From NCBI GenBank assembly GCA_005405945.1, contig BJHW01000001.1, positions 806,001 through 870,000 on the forward strand: a stretch of 64,000 nucleotides of DNA, in the 5' to 3' direction. Source of the DNA: Streptomyces violaceusniger (lineage in GTDB: Bacteria; Actinomycetota; Actinomycetes; Streptomycetales; Streptomycetaceae). Shown here one piece after another: positions 54,178 through 62,850 of the stretch. Under the pieces are notes generated by a model, which did not search any database, had not been told where the DNA came from, and saw only the letters and a list, made by a program, of their open reading frames with translations. The position numbers and the translations under genes are program-made. The number at the start of each line of letters is the position of its first letter. The stretch's first letter is position 1.

Positions 54178-54598
54178 TCACAAGCCGGCCTGTGAGGAGC
54201 CCGTCGACTCCAAGCAGGAAGGTCTCGCACGCCAGGTTCGGATCGACGAGGGAGCCGGCAGCCATTGCTCCGTCGCGCATCATCACGAAGTGGCGGGCGG
54301 AGGTTTCGGCGGGAAGCCCCGGAATCCCGGCCAGGAGCCCGGTGACCGTATCGAGGAATCACTGACGGTGCGCGAGGACGGCCAGGTGCACCGGATGATC
54401 GGGGTCGGGGTACTCGGAGGCAGCGTTGAGGAAGGCGCACCCCAGGAAACCTGAGGACTGGATGCCCTGGGCCAAATACGCACTGACCGTCCGAAGGGTA
54501 TCGGCCGCCGGGAGCCCGGCGGCGACGGCAGTGTCGACCAGGTCGCGCATGGCGCGGTCGGCCTCGTTCAGGTAGGCGACGACGAGAGCTTCACGTCA
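54178..54598 (-). pseudogene. TetR-family regulator lacking HTH and with internal stop
   Basis: The frame reads VVAYLNEADRAMRDLVDTAV, ADTLRTVSAYLAQGIQ, SGFLGCAFLNAASEYPDP (typical GCPF/GCAF-type TetR ligand domain), then TGA at about 54360 in place of a Trp (HRQ-stop), and continues in the same frame to 54178 (FLDTVTGLLAGIPGLP, GSLVDPNLACETFLLGVDGL). The N-terminal HTH is gone: beyond 54598 the sequence is unrelated. It was perhaps the regulator of the epoxide hydrolase. Confidence 0.75.
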
Positions 54599-54692
54599 GG
54601 GCGCCACCCATGTGCCGCACGGCATGTCGGATGCGTCACCAGCACGCGGCCGGGGTCCACAGAAGGGCGACCCGGCGGCGAACCGGACGAAA

Positions 54693-54722
54693 CGGTGCGG
54701 GCCCTTGCCATGGCCCGCACCG
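54693..54722. terminator. Hairpin downstream of hydrolase 2
   Basis: CGGTGCGGGCC (54693-54703) and GGCCCGCACCG (54712-54722) are perfect 11-bp arms with an eight-base loop. It lies 65 bases after the stop of the minus-strand hydrolase gene. Confidence 0.75.
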
Positions 54723-54786
54723 TCGTCCTGTCGGGTTCCCCCCGGTCATCCCGGTGCCGGAAGGGGGAAACCGTCCGCGCTCGTCC

Positions 54787-55587
54787 CTACTTCGTTGCCA
54801 CGTCGGCCAGGAGCTTCGCAGTACCCTCGGGCGCCTCCACTGGGAAGTGGTGGCTGCCCAGGTCGGCCAGGAGGAATTCGACGCGGTCCCCGTAGCGGTC
54901 GATCGCTTCCTGCGACATCAGGTCGGGTATCGCGAACACGGTGATCGGCTGCTTCGTCTCGCGCAGAGCCGCATCCATGTCCCAGCGCACCAGGCCCTCG
55001 ATGGAATGCAGACCCGCGGGCTGCCGCACTGCGACCATCTTCTCGAAGTACGCGTCCTTGAGGGCAGGGTCGGTGCCCTCCGGCGAACCCGACTCGACCA
55101 TGGCCCGCACGCCTACGGCGAAGTCCTCATGGAACATGTTCATCATCGCGCCGGCCTGCTCCTCGCTCTGCACGGGGAACAAGGTCATGTAGTGCAGCGA
55201 GTCGAGTCCGACCACATGCGAGACCGTGTCGGGGAGCAGTCGGCCGACCTCGACCGCGACCGCCCCGCCGAGGGAGTGTCCGGCCACGATGCACTCGGCC
55301 ACCGACTCGGCTTCCAGGACTGCCGCCACATCGTGGGCGAACTCCTCCATGGTCCAGACGTCCCGCGTCGAACGCGACTCACCGTGCTCGGCAAGGTCGA
55401 TCGCGAGGACGCGGTAGTTCTCGGGCAGATGGTTGGTCACCGCGTCGTAGTCGCCGCGGTTGCACGCCCAGCCGTGGATGAGAGCCAGGGTCGGTCCACC
55501 GACGGGGCCACTGGCCGTGTACCGGATCGTCGTGTGGTCCGCTCGCTGGATCTCGAGGTGCTGCTTGGTCCTGCTTGAATTCGTCAT
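54787..55587 (-). CDS. Alpha/beta hydrolase (copy 2 of the island)
   Basis: 266 residues. ALIHGWACNRGDYDAVTNHL, DLAEHGESRSTRDVWTMEEF, AGHSLGGAVAVEVGRLLPDT, VVGLDSLHYMTLF and DLGSHHFPVEAPEGTAKLL give the Ser-His machinery. It is a close paralogue of the protein at 33605-34399, on the other strand. The duplicated segment seems limited to the gene. Probably an esterase or lactonase on an island substrate. Its own operator-like element is at 55640. Confidence 0.85.
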   Translation of the reverse strand: MTNSSRTKQHLEIQRADHTTIRYTASGPVGGPTLALIHGWACNRGDYDAVTNHLPENYRVLAIDLAEHGESRSTRDVWTMEEFAHDVAAVLEAESVAECIVAGHSLGGAVAVEVGRLLPDTVSHVVGLDSLHYMTLFPVQSEEQAGAMMNMFHEDFAVGVRAMVESGSPEGTDPALKDAYFEKMVAVRQPAGLHSIEGLVRWDMDAALRETKQPITVFAIPDLMSQEAIDRYGDRVEFLLADLGSHHFPVEAPEGTAKLLADVATK

Positions 55588-55639
55588 GCTGTCTCCATGT
55601 TTCGGATAGCGGGTTATGGGTCAGGGAGATGAAGCGGTG

Positions 55640-55660
55640 TTGCCGGGTTCTGTGCCGAAC
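55640..55660. promoter_or_regulatory. Operator-like element upstream of hydrolase 2
   Basis: Reads TTGCCGGGTTCTGTGCCG, sharing TTGC-G and the GTGCCG half with the element at 51988. It lies 53 bases before the hydrolase ATG. The weakest member of the set. Confidence 0.3.
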
Positions 55661-55667
55661 CGGCGGC

Positions 55668-56921
55668 TCACTTGCCCGGGGCAGTGACGGCGCGGGGCTC
55701 GGCCCGAACCTGGGTCAGACGCAGAACGAGAGCGGTACCGGTGAGCAGCACGATCGCCACCACGTATCCCTCGGTGGCCGTCCGCAGCCCCACGGCAGTG
55801 ACGGCTATTCCGCCGAGCACCGAGGGCACGCTGTTTCCGAGGTAGGCGATGATGTTCGCAACGGCAAAGATCGCGCTGCGCTCATGCGGCTTGGCGACCC
55901 GGGCGAAGGTACCGAACGTCGCCAGCACCGACGCGCCGAAACCAACACCCGCGACAACCGTGCCGACGGCGGAGAGCCAGGCGGTCTCCTGCGTGATCCC
56001 GGCGAGCGAGATCAGGGTGCCGAGGCCGAGCAGTCCGGCCGAAGGAGCCAGCAGCGAGGTCGCCGGGCGGGAGCGTAGCAGGAAGATCGTGAGCGCTCCG
56101 ACGCCCGCCAGGAGAACGACGAGGACGCCGCTGACCAGCGGGTTGGTCAGCCCCAACAGCTGGGCCGCGACATTCGGGCCGAGCGAGAGGTACATGGCGG
56201 CCAGAGCCCAGCCGGCGATCATCACCGGCACCACGGGGAGGATGTCCCCACGGAGGTACGCGGGCAGCGCGAACCGCGGGCGCAGGGAGGCGGCGGCTCC
56301 CGGCCGCCGGGGCGAGGTCTCCGGCAGAAGGGCGACGATAACCGCGGCCAGTACCATTCCGCCGAACAGCAGTGCGTAGACCAGCCGGGTCGGGGCGGGG
56401 CCGAACGCCACCAGCACACCGCTGCCGAGGGCACCCAGAGCGAGTCCGGTCAGGGGAGCCGACGAGGTGACAACACCAGTGCGGCCGGGGGCGTGCGGCG
56501 GTGCGAGATCGGCAAGAGTGGCACTCAGGGCAGTCACGGCCGCTCCGGTCGCGATGCCTTGCAGCACCCGGGCGATGGCCAGGACGAGTACGTCTCCTGC
56601 GAAGTAGAACAGGACGAGCGAGCCCAGCTCAAGGGCGATCGCCGCGACGAGCACCGGCCGACGGCCGAGATGGTCCGACAGCCCTCCGACGACGAGCAGG
56701 GAGCCCAGCAGGCCAATCACGTAGACGGCGAAGACGACGGTCAGCACCCACGCCGTGAACTGCCATTGATCCTGGTAGATCCGGTAGAGCGGGGACGGCG
56801 CGCTGGAAGCGGCCTGGAAGAGGACGTAGATGGCAGCCACGGAAGGGAATGCGCCCTTCCAGGGCCGACGGTGTGAACCGGTGGCGGGCGGTGCGACGGC
56901 CGCACCGGACTTAACAGACAT
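55668..56921 (-). CDS. MFS transporter (drug/metabolite exporter)
   Basis: 417 residues, 12 helices. ATG 56921. IYVLFQAASSAPSPLYRIYQ, motif A GGLSDHLGRRPVLVAAI, RVLQGIATGAAVTALSATLA, and a final hydrophilic tail. It resembles Streptomyces MFS proteins adjacent to TetR genes. It is divergent from the TetR gene at 57019, with a perfect operator dyad between them, so it is probably under its repression. It might export a toxic pathway intermediate. Intact. Confidence 0.88.
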   Translation of the reverse strand: MSVKSGAAVAPPATGSHRRPWKGAFPSVAAIYVLFQAASSAPSPLYRIYQDQWQFTAWVLTVVFAVYVIGLLGSLLVVGGLSDHLGRRPVLVAAIALELGSLVLFYFAGDVLVLAIARVLQGIATGAAVTALSATLADLAPPHAPGRTGVVTSSAPLTGLALGALGSGVLVAFGPAPTRLVYALLFGGMVLAAVIVALLPETSPRRPGAAASLRPRFALPAYLRGDILPVVPVMIAGWALAAMYLSLGPNVAAQLLGLTNPLVSGVLVVLLAGVGALTIFLLRSRPATSLLAPSAGLLGLGTLISLAGITQETAWLSAVGTVVAGVGFGASVLATFGTFARVAKPHERSAIFAVANIIAYLGNSVPSVLGGIAVTAVGLRTATEGYVVAIVLLTGTALVLRLTQVRAEPRAVTAPGK

Positions 56922-56976
56922 GTTTTCTCGCAATGATGTGTGCGTTAGTGGCTCCAAGCTAGCACAAACGCAACGG

Positions 56977-56999
56977 TCACTGCGGCAATAACGCAGTGA
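56977..56999. promoter_or_regulatory. TetR-type operator between divergent MFS and TetR genes
   Basis: TCACTGCG and CGCAGTGA are perfect 8-bp inverted arms with a seven-base spacer, lying 20 bases before the regulator ATG and 56 before the transporter ATG. Confidence 0.75.
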
Positions 57000-57018
57000 T
57001 CAATGCCATAATGGTCAC

Positions 57019-57591
57019 ATGTCCACTCCGGCTCCCCCCTCGCCCCACGTCGGCAGCCGGCCCGGCGGCCGCTCCGCCCGAGTTCGCGCAGCCGTCCAGC
57101 GGGCCACCCAGGAGCTACTCGCCGATGAGACCAATGAACCGCTGACGATCCCGGTCGTAGCCGCACGCGCAGGCGTACACGCCACCACGGTCTACCGCCG
57201 TTGGGGCTCCATCGGCGAACTGCTCACCGACGTCGCGAGCAGCCGCTTCTCCGGCGCCATCGTGGTGCCGGACACCGGAAGCCTCCGCGGGGACCTGGAA
57301 CGCTATGCGTCCGACCTCGCCAAGGATCTCGGTGACCCGGACAGCCTCCCCCTGGTACGCGCCACCATCGGCGCAGGTGGAGAACAAGGCGCCAGCGCAT
57401 GCACCCGAGAACGCCAACAACAGCTCGAAGCGATACTCGAACGGGAACAGGCCCGGGGCAATCAGACCCCGACCGTCCAACACGTCATAGACGCCGTGCT
57501 CGCCCCCCTCTACTACCGGGCCATCTTCACCGACAAGGCCCTCACCCCCGATTGGACACGCACCCTCGTGTCACATGTGCTGCCGGACTGA
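57019..57591 (+). CDS. TetR-family repressor of the MFS exporter
   Basis: 190 residues. RPGGRSARVRAAVQRATQEL, HTH IPVVAARAGVHATTVYRRWG, then a TetR_C-type ligand domain with GSLRGDLERYASDLAKDLGD and the C-terminal APLYYRAIFTDKALTPDW. The ligand domain has the same plan as the regulator at 19975. Divergent to the MFS gene, with a perfect dyad between them, so local repression is very likely. Intact. Confidence 0.9.
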   Translation: MSTPAPPSPHVGSRPGGRSARVRAAVQRATQELLADETNEPLTIPVVAARAGVHATTVYRRWGSIGELLTDVASSRFSGAIVVPDTGSLRGDLERYASDLAKDLGDPDSLPLVRATIGAGGEQGASACTRERQQQLEAILEREQARGNQTPTVQHVIDAVLAPLYYRAIFTDKALTPDWTRTLVSHVLPD

Positions 57592-57654
57592 CAACGCCCG
57601 TCACCCGAGCGGGACTCAGGGTTCAGCGCGAGCGGCAGACGAGGCCAGGGCGGT

Positions 57655-57892
57655 CAGCGGCGGGTCGTGCGGGCGGCGGCCCGGAGCAGGCGCGCCGCCA
57701 CGATGTGCCCGGACTCCTCGGTGCCGGAGCTCTCGTATATCCCTCGGCCCAGGGAAAGCGGCGCCGGGCCAGGTTCGCTGTCCCGCGTGCGAGGTTGCCG
57801 CCGAGGAGTGCCCGGACCAAGGGGTTCCAGGCAATGACGCCGTAGGCGGCGTCGGTGACGATGGTGCCGGTCTCCAGCGGCCGCGCCGGCAT
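57655..57892 (-). pseudogene. XRE/MmyB-type regulator, middle fragment
   Basis: The frame reads ETGTIVTDAAYGVIAWNPLV, RALLGGNLARGTANLARRRF; after an indel another frame continues ESSGTEESGHIVAARLLRAA. This is the first half of the MmyB ligand domain (the IVTDxxxxVIAWNPL motif and the SSGTEEFGHIV-like motif). The HTH before and the end after are missing; the tail at 46791-47042 would supply the end. It lies just beside the Tn3-family element. Confidence 0.65.
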
Positions 57893-58026
57893 TCCGGGTG
57901 TGAGTAGTTGCGGTACAGAAAGTGCCGCTGAGATTGATCTTGCTCGACTAGCACACCTGCCGGGGCCCTCGCTGGGGTTCCCGGACAGATCGTCGGGCGG
58001 GCGTTGGTGCTGGCTACGGTCCGGCC

Positions 58027-61000
58027 GTGCCGGTGGAGTTTCTGACTGATGAGCAGGCCGAGGCGTACGGGACGTTCACCGAGGTGCCCACGCGCCCGAA
58101 GCTGGAGCGGTTTTTCTTCCTCGATGACGACGACCGCGATCTGATCGCGCTGCGGCGTACGGACGCGCACCGGCTGGGCATGGCCGTGCAGATCTGCACG
58201 GTCCGCTACATCGGCCGGTTCCTTGGGGAGGACCCGCTCGCGGTGCCGTGGGAGGTTGTGGAGTACGTGGCCGGGCAGCTCGGCATCGAGGACGCCTCGT
58301 GCGTGAAGCGGTACCCGGAGCGCCGCAGGACGCCGTACGAACACGCGGACGAGATCCAGCAGCGCTTCAAGTACCGGGACTTCACCGACCGCAGGTGGGG
58401 GCGGGAGTTCCGCAGCTTCCTGTACGGGCGGGCGTGGACGCACGCCGAGGGGCCGGTGGCGCTGTTCAACCACGCGGTGACGTGGCTGCGCAAGAACCGG
58501 GTGCTGCTGCCGGGTGTCTCGGTGCTGGCCCGGCAGGTGTCGGAGGCCCGCACGGCAGCCGAGCGGCGCCTGTACGAGGCGGTGGCACGGGCCGCGCACC
58601 GGGCCGATCCCGCGCTCGCGCCGGCGCTGGCGGAGCTGCTGGCGGTGCCGGAGGACAAGCGGGTCTCGGAGCTGGAGCGGCTGCGCACGCCGCCGACGAA
58701 GTCGACGGGCACGGCGATGGTGCGGGCCATGGAGAGGGTGGAGGAGATCTTCGCGTTCGCGCTGGGCCGGGTGAACCTGTCGCGGGTGCCGGTGAACCGG
58801 CTGTCCGCGCTGGCCCGGTACGGGCAGCTGAGCAAGGCGCAGACAATCGAGCGGGCGCCGGAGCCGCGGCGGACCGCGCTGCTGACGGCGGTGGTGCGAC
58901 AGCTGGAGGCGCAGGCGGTCGACGACGCGTTGGACCTGTTCGCGGTGCTGATGGCGAACCGGCTGATCAGCCCCGCCCGGCGGGCGTCGGACCGGGAGCG
59001 CCTGGCGATGCTGCCGCAGCTGGAGAAGGCGGCCCGCATCCTGGCGAAGGCGTCGAAGATCCTCACCGAGGAGCTGGACCTGGTCGCCGAGGCCGAGGCG
59101 GACCTGGACGTGGCCGCGCTGTGGGCGGCGGTGGAGGAGGCCGTACCGCGTGCGGCGGTCTCCTCGGCGGTCGCGACGGTGGAGGCCCTGGTACCCGAGG
59201 ACGACGGGTCGGCCGAGGCGGCGATGCGGGAGAAGCTGGCCCTGCGCTACAACACCGTGCGCCCGTTCCTGTCGCTGCTGGGCGAGTCGGACGCGCTGGG
59301 TGCCGCGCCGGCCGGGCGGCGCATCCTGAAGGCGGTGCGCCGTCTCCCCGCGCTGTCGCGGCGGCGGGTCAAGGACCGGCCGCTGCTGCCCCGCGAGGTC
59401 GACGCCGAGCTGGTCCCGGCGATGTGGAAGCGCGCGGTGTTCTCCAACGCCAAACTGCCGCAGGGCGCGGTCGACCGCGACGCGTACGTGGTGTGCGTGC
59501 TGGAGCAGCTGCACCGCGCCCTGAACCGGCGCGACGTGTTCGCCGCCCCGTCCAACCGGTGGGCCGACCCGCGCGCCCGGCTTATCGACGGGCCGCGGTG
59601 GGAGGCGATGCGCGCGGACGTACTCGCGGGCCTGTCCCTGACCGAAGACGCCGGCGAGCACCTGGCCCAGCTCACCCGAGGGCTGGACGCGGCGTGGCGG
59701 CAGATGGCCGACCGGCTGGGGGAGGCCGGCGCCGACGCGAAGGTGGAGATCGTCGTCCCCGAGGGCGGCGGACGCGCCCGCCTGTCGGTGGACAAGCTCG
59801 GCGCGGTGGGCGAGCCGGAGTCTCTGACCTGGCTGAAGACCACCACGGAGGCGATGCTGCCGAGGATCGACCTGCCGGACCTGCTGTTCGAGGTCCACTC
59901 CTGGACGTCGTTCCTCGACGCCTTCGGGCACGTTTCCGAGCGGCGCACCCGGATGGAGGGCCTGCTCGTCTCCCTGGTCGCGCTGCTGGTGGCGGAGAGC
60001 TGCAACATCGGCCTGACCCCGGTCCTCGACCCGGAGAACAGAGCGCTGTCCCGCTCGCGGCTGTCCCACGTCGACCAGAACTACCTGCGTGCCGACACCA
60101 TCGCCGCGGCGAACGCCGCGCTTATCACCGCCCAGTCCCGCATTGAGCTGGCCCAGATGTGGGGCGGCGGGCTGCTCGCCTCCGTCGACGGCCTGCGGTT
60201 CGTCGTCCCCGTCAAGAGCATCAACACCGGGCCCTCGCCCAAGTACTACGGCTACAAGCGCGGCGTGACCTGGCTCAACGCCGTCAACGACCAGGTCGCC
60301 GGGATCGGCGCGATGGTTGTGCGCGGCACCCCGCGCGACAGCCTCTACACGCTGGACACGCTGCTGAACCTCGACGGCGGGGTGAAGCCGGAGATGGTCG
60401 CGACCGACAACGCCTCGTACTCCGACATGGCCTTCGGCCTGTACAAGATACTTGGCTTCCGCTTCGCCCCGCGCTTCCGCGACCTCGCGGACCAGAGGTT
60501 CTGGCGAGCCGACGCGCCCGACGGCGAGGCGCCGGTCGCCGGGTATGGGCCGCTGGAGGCCGTCGCCTGCAACAAGGTGAACCTGGGGCGGATCGCCACG
60601 CACTGGCCGGACATGCTCCGCGTCGCCGGGTCCCTCATCACCAACCAGGTCCGCGCCTACGACCTGCTGCGGATGTTCGGCCGCGAGGGGCACCCCACCC
60701 CGCTCGGCGCCGCGTTCGCCGAGTACGGACGGATCGACAAGACCATGCACCTGCTCGCGCTGGTCGACCCGGTCGACGACACCTACCGCCGGCTGATGAA
60801 CCGGCAGCTGACCGTGCAGGAGTCCCGCCACCGCCTGGCCCGCGCGATCTGCCACGGCGGCCGGGGCCAGATCCGCCAGGCGTACCGCGAGGGGCAGGAG
60901 GACCAGCTCGCCGCCCTCGGCCTGGTCCTCAATGCCGTAGTGCTGTGGAACACCCGCTACCTCGACGCGGCCGTCGCCCAGCTCCGCGCAGAGGGCCACG

Positions 61001-61164
61001 AGATCAAGGACGAGGACGTCGCCCGGCTCTCCCCGCTCAAGGACCGGCACATCAACTTCCTGGGCCGCTACCTGTTCAACATCAAGGCCAGCGGCCCCGG
61101 CCGAGGCCTGCGTCCTCTGCGGGACCCGAACGCCCCCGACGAAGACGACGACGCCGAACACTAG
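58027..61164 (+). CDS. tnpA: Tn3-family transposase
   Basis: 1045 residues, intact. N-terminal DUF4158-type domain (MPVEFLTDEQAEAYGTFTEV, HRLGMAVQICTVRYIGRFLG), long helical middle, and the DDE core: SRLSHVDQNYLRADTIAAAN, GGLLASVDGLRFVVPVKSIN (Asp), VKPEMVATDNASYSDMAFGL (Asp), and the last domain with LVLNAVVLWNTRYLDAAVAQ. Tn3 transposases cut at 38-bp type ends and act by replicative transposition. No resolvase gene is next to it. The start is GTG 58027. Between its stop and the next gene are only 17 bases, so the right end of the transposon is missing or deleted. Confidence 0.92.
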   Translation: MPVEFLTDEQAEAYGTFTEVPTRPKLERFFFLDDDDRDLIALRRTDAHRLGMAVQICTVRYIGRFLGEDPLAVPWEVVEYVAGQLGIEDASCVKRYPERRRTPYEHADEIQQRFKYRDFTDRRWGREFRSFLYGRAWTHAEGPVALFNHAVTWLRKNRVLLPGVSVLARQVSEARTAAERRLYEAVARAAHRADPALAPALAELLAVPEDKRVSELERLRTPPTKSTGTAMVRAMERVEEIFAFALGRVNLSRVPVNRLSALARYGQLSKAQTIERAPEPRRTALLTAVVRQLEAQAVDDALDLFAVLMANRLISPARRASDRERLAMLPQLEKAARILAKASKILTEELDLVAEAEADLDVAALWAAVEEAVPRAAVSSAVATVEALVPEDDGSAEAAMREKLALRYNTVRPFLSLLGESDALGAAPAGRRILKAVRRLPALSRRRVKDRPLLPREVDAELVPAMWKRAVFSNAKLPQGAVDRDAYVVCVLEQLHRALNRRDVFAAPSNRWADPRARLIDGPRWEAMRADVLAGLSLTEDAGEHLAQLTRGLDAAWRQMADRLGEAGADAKVEIVVPEGGGRARLSVDKLGAVGEPESLTWLKTTTEAMLPRIDLPDLLFEVHSWTSFLDAFGHVSERRTRMEGLLVSLVALLVAESCNIGLTPVLDPENRALSRSRLSHVDQNYLRADTIAAANAALITAQSRIELAQMWGGGLLASVDGLRFVVPVKSINTGPSPKYYGYKRGVTWLNAVNDQVAGIGAMVVRGTPRDSLYTLDTLLNLDGGVKPEMVATDNASYSDMAFGLYKILGFRFAPRFRDLADQRFWRADAPDGEAPVAGYGPLEAVACNKVNLGRIATHWPDMLRVAGSLITNQVRAYDLLRMFGREGHPTPLGAAFAEYGRIDKTMHLLALVDPVDDTYRRLMNRQLTVQESRHRLARAICHGGRGQIRQAYREGQEDQLAALGLVLNAVVLWNTRYLDAAVAQLRAEGHEIKDEDVARLSPLKDRHINFLGRYLFNIKASGPGRGLRPLRDPNAPDEDDDAEH

Positions 61165-61181
61165 GGCGCGACGACCGACGG

Positions 61182-62174
61182 TCAGTCAGCGTGGCTGGTC
61201 ACGCGAGCCTTGCTGCCGTGGGCCACGGTGTTGCGCAGATGTCGGCGTGAGCCGCGGAGGGTGGCAGTGGGGGCGGTGAGTACGGCGAGACAGGCGATGA
61301 CGAGGGCGATACCCATCCATCCGGCGGCGGGCAGGCGTTCGCCGACGACCAGGACGGCGAGTAGGGCGGCGACGGCCGGTTCGAGCAGGGACAGGGTGGT
61401 GGCGGTGCTGGCAGGTACGTGGGTGAGGCCCCAGCCGAAGAGGACGTATCCGGCGAATATGGGGACAAGAGCCATGTAGGCGCCGACGGCGGCATTGGAC
61501 CAGGACGCGACGAGCGGGGCGCCCGTGGCGAGGAGGACGGGCAGGAGGAGCAGGCCCCCGAGTCCGAAGACGGCGCCCATCGCCGCCCGGGAGGGGACCT
61601 GGCGGGTGATGAGCCGGTGCGCGGCCCAGGCGTAGAGAGCGTACGTGGCAGCGGCGACAAGGCCGAGGCCGATGCCAAGCAGCGTCGTCGCCACGGACCC
61701 CTGCCCCGGGCCGCCGGTCGCATGGGCGGCCTCGGCGACGCAGAGCAGGATGGTGCCCAGCAGGCCGAGGGTGGCCGCGAGCATCCAGCGGCGAGTGAGC
61801 CGGTGACCGTCCACGACGCGTTCGATCAGCGCGGAGGCCAGAGGAGCGGTGCCGATCGACACGACCGTGCCGACGGCGACTCCGGCCAGGTGCATGGAGT
61901 TGTAGAACGCCAGGGGATAGACCGCCACTGAGACAGCGCCGACCAGGACCGTGCCGCGCTGGTCACGCAGCCGGGCTGCGTGGCGGCTGATCTGCGGTGC
62001 CGCTATGAGGGCCTGGAGCAGTCCGCCGAGGCCCATCGCGACGGCCCCGATCGCGAGCGGGCCCACGTCCGGGGCGAGGGTGGCGGCCGTGCCCGTCGTA
62101 CCCCACAGGACGGAAGCGGCGAGCACACACATTGCCCCGACGCCCGCGGACCGGCCGCGGCCGACGCTGCTCAC
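61182..62174 (-). CDS. DMT-superfamily (EamA) transporter
   Basis: 330 residues with ten helices in two EamA repeats: VLAASVLWGTTGTAATLAPD, GAVSVAVYPLAFYNSMHLAG, ATYALYAWAAHRLITRQVPS, VPIFAGYVLFGWGLTHVPAS, LSLLEPAVAALLAVLVVGER. GTG 62174 overlaps the TGA of the upstream TetR gene (GTGA), so both are co-translated. DMT proteins export amino acids, sugars or drugs. The basic cytosolic tail ends at 61182, very near the Tn3 transposase stop. Confidence 0.88.
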   Translation of the reverse strand: MSSVGRGRSAGVGAMCVLAASVLWGTTGTAATLAPDVGPLAIGAVAMGLGGLLQALIAAPQISRHAARLRDQRGTVLVGAVSVAVYPLAFYNSMHLAGVAVGTVVSIGTAPLASALIERVVDGHRLTRRWMLAATLGLLGTILLCVAEAAHATGGPGQGSVATTLLGIGLGLVAAATYALYAWAAHRLITRQVPSRAAMGAVFGLGGLLLLPVLLATGAPLVASWSNAAVGAYMALVPIFAGYVLFGWGLTHVPASTATTLSLLEPAVAALLAVLVVGERLPAAGWMGIALVIACLAVLTAPTATLRGSRRHLRNTVAHGSKARVTSHAD

Positions 62175-62776
62175 AGCCGGTCCAGCAGTGCCGCAGCCAT
62201 CGAGCGGGCGTGCTGGACACGGTCGCCGTCGCCCTCCAGGCCGGCACGGGCCATCGCCCCCTCCAGGAGGAAGGACAGGTGCTCGGCGGTCGCGTGCGCC
62301 TCGCCGGGACGGTCGGGCAGGAGCCGCTCCAGGTGACCGGCGATCAGCTGCTCGACCTCCTCCTTGTGGGCGCGGACCACGGCCCGGCCCTCGTCGCCGG
62401 CCGGGAGCTCGGCGGCGGCGTTGAGCAGGCCGCAGCCGCGGAAGCCATGCTCGTAGGCGAAGGCCGCGTGATCGGCGTACGCGTCGAAGACGGCCAGCAC
62501 CCCCTCGCGCGGTCCGTCGGCGGCCTCCAACCGGGCCCGGTAGAGACCGAGCCACTCCTCGTGTCGGGCGTCCAGGTAGGCGCGGACCAGGTCGGCCTTG
62601 GAAGAGAAATTGTTGTAGAGGCTCATCTTCGCCACGCCCGCCTCGGCGGTGATCGTGTCGATGCCGGTCGCAGCGACCCCATCCGCGTAGAAGCGACGGG
62701 CCGCCGCCTCCAGCAACCGCTGGCGGGCGGGACGACGCCGCCCGTTCCCCGCCGTGTTCACATCAGTCGCGCTCAT
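62171..62776 (-). CDS. TetR-family regulator coupled to the DMT transporter
   Basis: 201 residues. RQRLLEAAARRFYADGVAAT, HTH TITAEAGVAKMSLYNNFSSK, and the ligand domain with AFAYEHGFRGCGLLNAAAEL (GCGLLN motif, as in the YcdC/AcrR-like subgroup). ATG 62776 is close to a perfect dyad upstream. It is the first gene of a two-gene operon with the DMT exporter and probably regulates it in an autoregulated way. Intact. Confidence 0.9.
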   Translation of the reverse strand: MSATDVNTAGNGRRRPARQRLLEAAARRFYADGVAATGIDTITAEAGVAKMSLYNNFSSKADLVRAYLDARHEEWLGLYRARLEAADGPREGVLAVFDAYADHAAFAYEHGFRGCGLLNAAAELPAGDEGRAVVRAHKEEVEQLIAGHLERLLPDRPGEAHATAEHLSFLLEGAMARAGLEGDGDRVQHARSMAAALLDRL

Positions 62777-62792
62777 TACAATCCAAATTAGG

Positions 62793-62808
62793 TAGGTAGG
62801 TCTACCTA
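62793..62808. promoter_or_regulatory. TetR-type operator of the TetR/DMT operon
   Basis: TAGGTAG and CTACCTA are perfect inverted arms around GT, 16 bases upstream of the TetR start. The close position suits autorepression. Confidence 0.75.
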
Positions 62809-62850
62809 TCATATCAGTGGGATCGCGCCCGTCGGCGAGCTGGGAGAACG

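Noticed and set aside
57893..57930. Left terminal repeat of the Tn3 element starting GGGTGTGAGTAG
   Set aside because: It has a plausible position, but no matching inverted copy was found at the other side, so it is not claimed as a transposon end.
57616..61161. Minus-strand frame of 1181 codons opposite the Tn3 transposase
   Set aside because: Antisense shadow of a GC-rich gene; the plus-strand product has all transposase motifs in order.
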